From contig CAWGXG010000007.1 in the NCBI GenBank assembly GCA_963826505.1, positions 1,178,001 to 1,242,000 on the forward strand: a stretch of 64,000 nucleotides of DNA, in the 5' to 3' direction. Below the pieces are notes generated by a model. That model was not told the origin of the DNA, did not search any database, and saw only the letters and a list, made by a program, of their open reading frames with translations. This DNA is from CAWGXG01 sp963826505. Lineage in GTDB: Bacteria; Chloroflexota; Anaerolineae; Aggregatilineales; Aggregatilineaceae. Positions 43,253 through 52,330 of the stretch are shown here, piece after piece. The translations under genes were made by a program, and so were the position numbers. The first letter of the stretch is position 1, and each line of letters starts with the position of its first letter.

Positions 43253-44587
43253 ATGAAATCAGGTTTGCAGGCCCGCATGGATCGACTGTTCAACCGGCAT
43301 GGCGACGGGCGCGCGGTGTGCGTGGCCGCCGATCACGGCTATATGAGCGATGTCACCGCCAACGTCGTCAACCTGCGCACGATCACCGAAGCGGTGATCC
43401 AGGGTGGGGCCGACGGTATCCTGGTCAGTCCCGGCCAGGCGCAGCGCCTGGCGCCGCTGTTCCAGGGACGCGACGGCCCCGCGCTGATCGTGCGCGCGGA
43501 CTGGATGAATATGCCGCGTCTGGGCACGTCCAACGTGGCGAACGCAGTGCCGCAGCGTTTGCTGCTCAACGAGAAAATCCTCACGGCAGAACAGGCGCTG
43601 GCGTTGGGCGCGTCGGCCATCACGATTTACCTGTTTCTGGGCTACAGCGACCGGCTGGAAGCGCAGGGCGTAGAGAAATGCGCGCGTTTCGTGGAAGAAT
43701 GCCGCGCGGTCGGCTTGCCGTGCATCATCGAGCCGCTGGCGTACGGCGGGCAGGTGACCGGCGCGAATGTCGTCGAGCTGCTGACGCTGGGCGCGCGCAT
43801 GGCCGTCGAGATCGGGGCCGACGCGCTGAAGATTCCTTATACGGGCGATGTCGAATCGTTCCGCACGCTGGTCGATGTGTCCCAGGTGCCGGTGTTGGTG
43901 CTGGGCGGCGCGCGCTCCGACAACGAGCGCGACGCGCTCGAACTGTTCGCGGAGGGATTGGAAGCCGGGTGCAGCGGGTGCTTGATGGGGCGCAACGTCA
44001 CCAAGTCACCCGATCCCAAACACATGATCGAACAGTTGATCAAGGTCGCGCATGCGGGCTGGTCCGTAGACGAAGCGCTGCGTGGCGAAACCTGGGATTA
44101 TATCCGGCTCAAAGCCAACCCGGCGCTGTGCACGGGCTGCAATCTATGCGTGGTGGGCTGCGTGGCCCAGCACGATGAGGGTAACTACAGCACGCATCTG
44201 GCGCGGCTGCGTATCGAGGCGGGCAACCATCCCGGGCAGCACAAGGTCATGTTCTGCACGCTGTGCAAGAAATGCATCGACGTCTGCCCGACGCAGGCGT
44301 TACGCTGGCACCCGGACAGTGGCGCGGTCGAACTGCTGACCGATCGCTGCGACAACTGCGGGGAATGCGTCGCGATTTGCCCCACCAAAGTCATCGTCCA
44401 TTCCGACGACGGCATCCAGATTGCCGCCTCCAACGGCACTCCTGCCAAATCGCTGGAGTGGTTCCCGGTAGTGTGCGATCTATGCGGCGGCGAGCCGGAA
44501 TGCGCGCGCATCTGCCCGACTGATGCCATTTTTATCGCCGAGCGCAAAGCTTTCGATCCGCTTGCCGTTGAGGAGGTCGCCCGATGA
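43253..44587 (+). CDS. Class I aldolase fused to a four-cluster [4Fe-4S] ferredoxin
   Basis: 444 aa, AGGAGG before the ATG. Residues 1 to about 275 are a DhnA/LsrF-type class I aldolase with VCVAADHGYM, the Schiff-base Lys in GADALKIPYTGD, and VLGGARSDNERDA. From about 290 follows a polyferredoxin: CTGCNLCVVGC, CTLCKKCIDVCP, CDNCGECVAICP and CDLCGGEPECARICP, four cysteine sets of the kind seen in the ferredoxin subunit beside AOR. There is no stop, start codon or ribosome-binding site at the junction, so the fusion appears real. It overlaps the AOR gene by 4 bases. I infer transfer of the aldehyde product to AOR and of electrons to the fused ferredoxin. Confidence 0.88.
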   Translation: MKSGLQARMDRLFNRHGDGRAVCVAADHGYMSDVTANVVNLRTITEAVIQGGADGILVSPGQAQRLAPLFQGRDGPALIVRADWMNMPRLGTSNVANAVPQRLLLNEKILTAEQALALGASAITIYLFLGYSDRLEAQGVEKCARFVEECRAVGLPCIIEPLAYGGQVTGANVVELLTLGARMAVEIGADALKIPYTGDVESFRTLVDVSQVPVLVLGGARSDNERDALELFAEGLEAGCSGCLMGRNVTKSPDPKHMIEQLIKVAHAGWSVDEALRGETWDYIRLKANPALCTGCNLCVVGCVAQHDEGNYSTHLARLRIEAGNHPGQHKVMFCTLCKKCIDVCPTQALRWHPDSGAVELLTDRCDNCGECVAICPTKVIVHSDDGIQIAASNGTPAKSLEWFPVVCDLCGGEPECARICPTDAIFIAERKAFDPLAVEEVAR

Positions 44588-46406
44588 ACCTGAAGAAGCG
44601 TGGTTTTTGTGATCGCATTTTGCGGGTTGATCTGACGACCGGCGCGATCAGCGTCACACCTCTGCCCGAAGACGTGATGCCGCTGGTGTTGGGCGGCAAG
44701 GGCTTGGGCGCGTGGCTGCTGTATACCGAACAGGCGCCGGGCGTCGATCCGCTGGGGCCGGACAATCACCTGATCTTCCACACCGGTCCGCTGACTGGGA
44801 CGACCGCGCCCACCGCTGGACGCTTCGGAGTCACCACGCGCAGCCCAGCGACTGGCACCTATTTCGATGCCTACTGCGGCGGCTACTGGGGCCAGATGCT
44901 CAAATACGCGGGCTATGATGCGCTGGTGGTCACGGGGGCGGCGTCCGGCCCGGTGATGCTGGTGATCGACGATGACGCGGTCGAACTGCGCCCCGCCGAT
45001 CACTTGTGGGGCACGACCGTGCCCGAGGCGACGCACGCGCTGCAGACCGATCTCGGCCACGACTGGCAGTCGCTGGTAATCGGCCCGCCGGGCGAGCAGC
45101 AGCGCAATGTGGCGGGGATTTTCAACGAGATCCCGCGCGTTGGCGCGCGGCGGAGTCGGCGCGGTGATGGGATCGAAGCAGCTCAAAGCGATCGCCGTGC
45201 GCGGCACCGGGTCCGTGCAGGTGTACGACGCGGCCGGCGTATAATCGCACGCTGCAACTCGCCTTCCGCGCCGTGCGCATGTCGAGCAAAACCGTGATGC
45301 TCACGCGCGAGGGCACCGCGAATATTCTGGAAATCATCGACGTGATGGGCGCGCTGCCCACGCGCAATTTCCAAAGCGGGCGCTTCGAGCAGGCCGACGA
45401 CATCTCCGGGACGGCCTTCCGCGAGAATAACTGGAAAAAGAACTATGCGTGTTTCGGCTGCCCGATTGGGTGCGGCAAGTGGACCGAGCCGCTGAGCGAT
45501 GGAACGATCATCGAGGGGCCGGAATACGAGTCGATTTACGCGCTGGGGTCGAACTGCGCCATCGGCAGCCGCGAAACGATCATCAAGCTCAACTGGTGGT
45601 GCGACGAATACGGCATGGACACCATCAGCGTGGGCGGCGTGATCGGCTTCGTGATGGAACTGTTCCAGCGCGGGTTGCTGACCGCTGCCGACCTGGACGG
45701 CATCGAACCGCAGTGGGGCGATGTGGACGCGGCGCTGGCCCTGGCCGAAAAGATGGCCAAAGTCGAGGGCTGTGGGGTATGGCTGGCGCAGGGCGTCGCG
45801 GCGATTGCAGAACGTATACCCGCCGGGCTGCCGTTTGCCATGCAGGTTAAGGGCCTGGAAATGCCCGCTTACCATCCCAACGCGGCCAAAGGCACCGCGC
45901 TGGCCTACGCCATCTCCGAGCGCGGAGCCTGCCATCTGCGCGGGGCACCGTTGGGCGAACTGTTCAGCGGCGCGGCCGATCCGCTGGCGATCGAGGGCAA
46001 GCCGCAGTTGTTTCGCGACAACCAGGCCGATATCGCCGCCTGGGATAGCGCGTGCCTGTGTTTGTTCCCTGGTTATGGCATGTCGCTCAAAGAACTGTGG
46101 CAGTTGGTCGCCGCCGCCACCGGCTTTGACTATCCAACCGCTTCCGACTTGCAGCGGCTGGGCGAGCGCGTGTCGACGCTGGCGCGGCTGTTCAACGTGC
46201 GCGAAGGGTTCACGCGCCCGCAGGATACGCTGCCGGAGCGCAATCTCAAGCAGCCGATGGAGAGCGGACCGGCGGCGGGGCATGTCGTCGAGCTTGAGCC
46301 GATGCTAAACGACTACTACCGCATCATGGGCTGGGACGAGAACGGGGTCCCCACACCCGAACGCCTGCACGCCCTGGGGCTGGCGGAGTTCCTTGAACGG
46401 GTATGA
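44584..46406 (+). CDS. aor: Aldehyde:ferredoxin oxidoreductase (tungsten/pterin AOR family); two +1 breaks
   Basis: About 606 aa after removing two extra bases (near 45142, restoring RVARGGVGAVMGSK, and near 45243 at GTATAATCGC). The N-terminal domain has GGKGLGAWLLY and TAGRFGVTTRSPATG, which bind the bis-pterin cofactor. The cluster-binding cysteines are in CFGCPIGC, with a late Cys in DSACLCLFPG. The length matches AOR (about 600-620). It oxidises aldehydes to acids with ferredoxin as acceptor and needs tungsten or molybdenum. It directly follows the aldolase-ferredoxin fusion. Confidence 0.87.
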
Positions 46407-46469
46407 CCAGCGGCGGCGGCGGTGCTGCCGGATAGCCCGCCGCCGGTCTCGGCCTGATGGGAGCAGCCC

Positions 46470-47501
46470 ATGAGCCGGATTACCATCAAACACGTCGCGA
46501 AGGAAGCCGGGCTGTCGATCGCGACCGTGTCGCGCGTGATCAATAACCACCCGGATGTGTCGCTGCCCACGCGCCGCCACGTGCAGCAGGTGATCGCGGA
46601 GTTGGGCTACGAGCCGAACGCAGTCGCGCGCAGCCTGATTCAAGGGCGCAGTAATGTGCTTGGCGTGATCACGACCGGCATCGAGTTCTACGGCCCGTCG
46701 CAGACGATGGCCGGCATCGAGCACGAGGCGCACCGCCTGGGCTACTGGCTGATGTCGAGCCTGCTGCCCGACCCGGAAACGAACGCCGGCGAAACCGCCC
46801 TGCGTCACCTGCTCTCGCAGCAGGTGGACGGGCTGATCTGGGCGGTGCCAGAAGTGGGCCGCAATCGCGAGTGGATTTGCGAGCAAAGCCAGGATCTGGC
46901 CGTGCCGGTCGTGTTTCTGCATATGAACTGCCGCAGCGATGTCTTCGTGGTGGCCGTCGACAATTACGCGGGAGCGCGCGCCGCGGTGAACCATCTACTC
47001 GCCCAGGGCCGCCAGCGGATCGGCTGCATCAGCGGGCCGGATCATTGGTGGGAAGCCCAGGAACGCGCGCGCGGCTGGCAGCATGCCCTGCAAGAGGCCG
47101 GAAGCGCCGCGCCTGACAGTCTGTGTCAGGCCGGAGACTGGTCAGCGGCGGGCGGCATGCGCGCCTTTCACTGCTTAATAGAGCAGAATCCCGACCTCGA
47201 CGCGGTTTTTGTGAGCAACGACCAGATGGCGTTGGGGGTACTCAAGGCAGCGCACCAGTTGGGGCGGCGCGTGCCGGACGATCTGGCGGTCGTCGGCTTT
47301 GATGATGTGCCCGAAGCCGCCTACTACATGCCGTCCCTCACGACGGTGCGCCACGATCTGCGCGGCGTGGGCATCCAGGCAGTAGCGATGCTTGAACGTA
47401 TCCTGAGTGCTCAGCGCGCCGAGGAGCCGTTCGAGACGGAATCGGTGCTGATCACGCCCGAACTCATCGTGCGCGACAGCAGCCGCACCACCGAGGCATA
47501 G
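46470..47501 (+). CDS. LacI-family regulator of the isomerase-aldolase-AOR cluster
   Basis: A 343-aa repressor. The helix-turn-helix is ITIKHVAKEAGLSIATVSRV, the hinge EPNAVARSLIQG, and the effector domain includes CISGPDHWWEAQERARGW and VVGFDDVPEAAYYMPSLTTV. It is 63 nt after AOR and ends the cluster at a hairpin terminator. It is clearly related to the regulator at 20656 (for instance in the terminal DDVPEAAY region) but has a different recognition helix. It probably acts at 38466-38493. Confidence 0.92.
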   Translation: MSRITIKHVAKEAGLSIATVSRVINNHPDVSLPTRRHVQQVIAELGYEPNAVARSLIQGRSNVLGVITTGIEFYGPSQTMAGIEHEAHRLGYWLMSSLLPDPETNAGETALRHLLSQQVDGLIWAVPEVGRNREWICEQSQDLAVPVVFLHMNCRSDVFVVAVDNYAGARAAVNHLLAQGRQRIGCISGPDHWWEAQERARGWQHALQEAGSAAPDSLCQAGDWSAAGGMRAFHCLIEQNPDLDAVFVSNDQMALGVLKAAHQLGRRVPDDLAVVGFDDVPEAAYYMPSLTTVRHDLRGVGIQAVAMLERILSAQRAEEPFETESVLITPELIVRDSSRTTEA

Positions 47502-47513
47502 ATGCCACACAAC

Positions 47514-47557
47514 AGCGCCAGCCGCGAGACAGTCGCGCGGCTGGCGCTGAATGATTT
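47514..47557 (+). terminator. Hairpin terminator after the LacI gene
   Basis: Perfect 13-nt arms AGCGCCAGCCGCG (47514-47526) and CGCGGCTGGCGCT (47536-47548) are followed by GAATGATTTT on the plus strand. It separates the convergent LacI and glucosidase genes. Confidence 0.75.
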
Positions 47558-47579
47558 TAAACAACTCCTGATGCGGCGA

Positions 47580-49198
<1,619 letters not shown>

Positions 49199-49334
49199 AG
49201 AGCGTTCCTGTTGATGCCTAGACGTTCCGAGCGTTTTCACCAGCCAGACGGAGTATTTTACCCTATATGACTGATTCCGTGCGCGCTAATTGGGTATTGA
49301 AAACGTGATGCTGTTGGTAGTCATCAGGTGCGGT

Positions 49335-49365
49335 TTGACAAAATATGCGACAATTAAACTAGTAA
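49335..49365 (+). promoter_or_regulatory. Possible promoter of the sigma factor gene
   Basis: A consensus -35 TTGACA (49335-49340) is followed by AT-rich DNA with only weak -10 candidates, TAAACT at 14-nt spacing or TAGTAA at 19-nt spacing. It lies 30-60 nt before the sigma factor start in an otherwise empty 198-nt intergenic region. Confidence 0.3.
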
Positions 49366-49396
49366 GCTCATGGTGTCCTATAAATAAGAGTCTGGC

Positions 49397-49976
49397 ATGA
49401 CGCCACCCAGCCCGGACCTGTCTGAACTGCTAAAACAAATCCACACAGGGGATGAGGATGCTCTGGTCACCCTGCATGCCCAGTACGCCAATCTGGTGTA
49501 TTCGGTAGCATACCGCACGCTGAATGACCGCATGGCAGCAGAGGAAGTCACGCAAGACACCTTCATGCGCTTGTGGAACAAGGCCGAAACTTACGAACTC
49601 GGAGCGGGGATCGTTTGCATCCTGGCTGTTGACGATCGCGCGGCACCTCGCAATCGATATGTATCGGCGGCAGCGCCGCGATCCGATGCAGGACCCGGTG
49701 TATGTGGATGCCGATCTCGACACGTGGGAGCGGGTTTTGACTGCTCAGGACAATCACGATCTGCGTTATTCGCTGCTGACAACCATGAACGCGCTCACCC
49801 GTGAGCAGCGCCAGGCGATCGAACTCGCGTATTTCTATGGACTTTCGCACAGCCAGATCGCGGACGCGCTCGACCAGCCGGTGGGCACGGTCAAAACGCG
49901 CATCCGGTTAGGGATGCAAAAACTCAGGGATGCCTGGTTGTCGGAACCTGAGAGCAATCCGAATCGGGATAAATGA
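49397..49976 (+). CDS. ECF RNA polymerase sigma factor; one +1 break
   Basis: About 192 aa once one G of the GGGG run near 49607 is removed, which restores GAGSFASWLLTIARHLAID. Region 2 has YANLVYSVAYRTLND, EEVTQDTFMRLWNK and the SFASWLLTIARH stretch. Region 4 has LTREQRQAIELAYFYGLSHS, then QPVGTVKTRIRLGMQKLRD. It is followed 60 nt later by its probable anti-sigma factor. The promoters it reads are not identified. Confidence 0.87.
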
Positions 49977-50036
49977 ACGTACTATAAAATAGCTGAACTT
50001 GTGAAACGTGTCACGGGCAGACGAAATTAGCCAGTT

Positions 50037-50819
50037 ATGTCACCAATGGATCGAACAGAACTGCTCACACTTATCCCGGCTTACGCGATCGGGGCGTTGG
50101 ACCACGATGACCGAGTGGAGGTTGAATCTTGGATCCAGACGGACCCCGAAGCCCAGGCGATTCTGGCGGAGTACCGCGCGGTAGCGGATCAGCTTGTCGC
50201 GCTTGCGCCGCTGCACAGCGCGCCCGACCATCTGCAAGCCGATCTCCGGCGGCGCCTGGCCGCCAGCCGCCAGGCTGCCCCCGCCGCGCAAGAAGCGCCC
50301 GCCCCGCCGAGTGCCGCGCCGAAATGGTCCTCGCGCCGGGTGCGCGTGGCGCTGTTCGCGGCGGCGATCTGCGCTGTGATCGTTGCCGGACTGGCGATCG
50401 TGCGGATTGCCTCCGCGCCGGGACCCGAATCCACGCCCAGCCCAGCCGATATTTATACCCGGCTGCTGTCTGAACAGGGTGCCAGCCGCTACAGCGTGGT
50501 CCCCGGTGATGTTTCGGAAGATCTATGGGGCGATATTGTGGTCTCGCACGACGGCAAGCAGGCTGTGATGCGCGTGGGCGATCTGCCCGTGATTGGTGAA
50601 GATCAGGTCTTCCAGATGTGGCTTATCGACGCCAGCGGCACCCGTACCAGCGGCGGGCTGTTCTGGGGGCATGACTCGCAGACGGTGTTCGTCGTGGTGC
50701 CCTTCGCGCAGCCCATCGCAGACTACAGGGCGGTGGGGGTCTCATTAGAACCGGTCGGAGGCAGTCCTTACGCCGACCAGCCGACCGGGCCGCGTGTCCT
50801 CAGCGTACCTCTCAGCTAA
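50037..50819 (+). CDS. Membrane anti-sigma factor (RskA type)
   Basis: 260 aa (ATG 50037 or 50046). The cytoplasmic N-terminal anti-sigma region LIPAYAIGALDHDDRVEVES is without the zinc HxxxCxxC motif. One membrane helix follows (VALFAAAICAVIVAGLAIV, about residues 102-122). The extracytoplasmic RskA domain has VFQMWLIDASGTRTSGGLF and, near the end, AVGVSLEPVGGS. It should hold the preceding ECF sigma factor until a surface signal triggers release. Confidence 0.9.
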   Translation: MSPMDRTELLTLIPAYAIGALDHDDRVEVESWIQTDPEAQAILAEYRAVADQLVALAPLHSAPDHLQADLRRRLAASRQAAPAAQEAPAPPSAAPKWSSRRVRVALFAAAICAVIVAGLAIVRIASAPGPESTPSPADIYTRLLSEQGASRYSVVPGDVSEDLWGDIVVSHDGKQAVMRVGDLPVIGEDQVFQMWLIDASGTRTSGGLFWGHDSQTVFVVVPFAQPIADYRAVGVSLEPVGGSPYADQPTGPRVLSVPLS

Positions 50820-50889
50820 CGCGATGTGAAATTCGGGCGGACGTTACATCCACGCCAATCTATCTTTCCAATACGGCGATACAAACAAA

Positions 50890-50923
50890 CTGCGTAGAGG
50901 CCCGTATACGAACCCCTACGCAG
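50890..50923. terminator. Bidirectional hairpin terminator
   Basis: Perfect arms CTGCGTAG (50890-50897) and CTACGCAG (50916-50923). The plus side continues ATTTATT and the minus side TTTGTTTGT. It lies between the convergent anti-sigma and secreted-repeat genes. Confidence 0.65.
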
Positions 50924-50957
50924 ATTTATTGATCGGACTGTGATGTCCGATTACGCC

Positions 50958-52058
50958 TTACGGAGCGACGACAAACCACACCTCGCCGACGTTCTGACCG
51001 GTGGTATCGCCGGGCACAACATCGTTGACCCAGTAATAAAGCGGCATGTCGTTGTAGGTTACCTGGGTGGTGCCATCATCGCGGGTGATGGTGCCCACTG
51101 TGCCCATGACACCGTCCACAGCGGTTGGCTGTTGGCCTGCTGGGACGAGCAGCGCGGGCCACTTGGCCAGGCAGCCGCCCGAACAGTTGCTGACGCCGGG
51201 GGTATCCTTGGTGTAGAGGTAGAGCGTCATGCCGTCGGGCCCTACCAGGAATGAACCCAGTTCGTCGGTCTGCCCGATTTCCAACGTCTTGGGCTGGATG
51301 ACAAACCACACCTCGCCGACGTTCTGACCGGTGGCATCACCGGGAGCCATGTCGTTGACCCAGTAGTAGAGCGGCATGTCGTCATACGTGACCTGGATTG
51401 TGCCGTCATCACGGGTGATCGTGCCCAGTGTGCCCTGCAGACCCGGTTCGAGTGTCGGCGCCATATCCTGGGCAACCAGCAGCGCGGGCCATTTTTCCAG
51501 GCAGCCGCCCGAGCAGTTGCTGACGCCGGGGGTGTCCTTGGTGTAGAGGTAAAGGGTCATGCCGTTTGGACCCACCAGGAACGGCCCCAGATCGGCGTTG
51601 CCGCCCAGCGATACGTCAGCCGGTTTCACGATAAACCACACGTTGCCCACATTTTGTCCCGTTGCGTCGCCTGGAGCCGAATCATTGACCCAATAATAAA
51701 GCGGCATTCCGTTAAAGACGACCTGATTCGTGCCATCGTCGGCGCGCTTGATGACGCCAATGCGTCCAGGGACGTCATCGGCCAGGGTGGGCGTCTCCCC
51801 ATCGGCGACGGTTAGCGCGGGCCATTTGGCCAGGCAGTCGCCCGAGCAGTTGCTGACGCCGGGGGTATCTTTCGTGAAGAGGTACAGCGTCATGCCGTTG
51901 GCGTCGACCAGGAACGGCCCCAATGTGTCATTCCCGCCCCACTGAACGGTATAGCTCATACTATCCTGCGCCTGTGCTCCGGTCGGCCCGATCAGTGCCG
52001 CGAGCAGCATTACCGCCAGACCAAGAGTCAACCACCGTACACGTCTTGAAGCTACCAT
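50958..52058 (-). CDS. Secreted protein with three Lipoprotein_15-type repeats
   Basis: A 366-aa exported protein starting at 52058 (AAGGAGACGGAAAC before ATG), with a signal peptide ending near GAQAQ. Three repeats of about 105 residues each contain LGPFLV-x-x-NGMTLYL, TKDTPGVSNCSG-x-CL-x-KWPAL and MPLYYWVND-x-x-PGD-x-TGQN (COG4315/PF03640 type). Each repeat has a Cys pair that may hold a disulfide. Repeats 2 and 3 are closest in DNA sequence, pointing to recent duplication. Such proteins often lie near ECF sigma/anti-sigma pairs, as here. The role is unknown, perhaps redox or surface. Confidence 0.88.
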   Translation of the reverse strand: MVASRRVRWLTLGLAVMLLAALIGPTGAQAQDSMSYTVQWGGNDTLGPFLVDANGMTLYLFTKDTPGVSNCSGDCLAKWPALTVADGETPTLADDVPGRIGVIKRADDGTNQVVFNGMPLYYWVNDSAPGDATGQNVGNVWFIVKPADVSLGGNADLGPFLVGPNGMTLYLYTKDTPGVSNCSGGCLEKWPALLVAQDMAPTLEPGLQGTLGTITRDDGTIQVTYDDMPLYYWVNDMAPGDATGQNVGEVWFVIQPKTLEIGQTDELGSFLVGPDGMTLYLYTKDTPGVSNCSGGCLAKWPALLVPAGQQPTAVDGVMGTVGTITRDDGTTQVTYNDMPLYYWVNDVVPGDTTGQNVGEVWFVVAP

Positions 52059-52244
52059 GTTTCCGTCTCCTTGTGTGCCAATCGGGCTCGTTCTGGCTCT
52101 TACTGCGGGTGATTGCGATGAAACCCAGGACAGCCCGGTCAACAGGTCACCCGCTACATATAGACATACGTCCAATAAGCGATGTTTGGATTTATGGAGA
52201 TGAAACTCACCCGAAATGATGGCAGATTTCGGCATATTTCAGAA

Positions 52245-52273
52245 CTGTAATGTGGCTGTAATGGCACTGTAAT
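52245..52273 (+). promoter_or_regulatory. Three CTGTAAT direct repeats, probable OmpR/PhoB-family binding site
   Basis: CTGTAAT occurs at 52245, 52256 and 52267, exactly 11 nt apart, one helical turn. Tandem 7-mers at this period are the hallmark of PhoB/OmpR-family sites (PhoB boxes are CTGTCAT-like). Just upstream, GGCAGATTTC and GGCATATTTC repeat at 10 nt (52221-52240). The array lies about 60 nt before the binding-protein gene, in the 272-nt divergent region 52059-52330. The operon downstream ends in a kinase/response-regulator pair. Confidence 0.7.
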
Positions 52274-52330
52274 TCGCGCAAAGGATGATGCCGCGTAACC
52301 CTTTGCAGTATTTTTTTCAGGAGGATATCC

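Noticed and set aside
49221..49238. ACGTTCCGAGCGTTTT upstream of the GH13 gene as a second copy of the 38466 operator
   Set aside because: The CG centres are 9 bp apart instead of 12, and neither half is a good palindrome; the resemblance is too weak.
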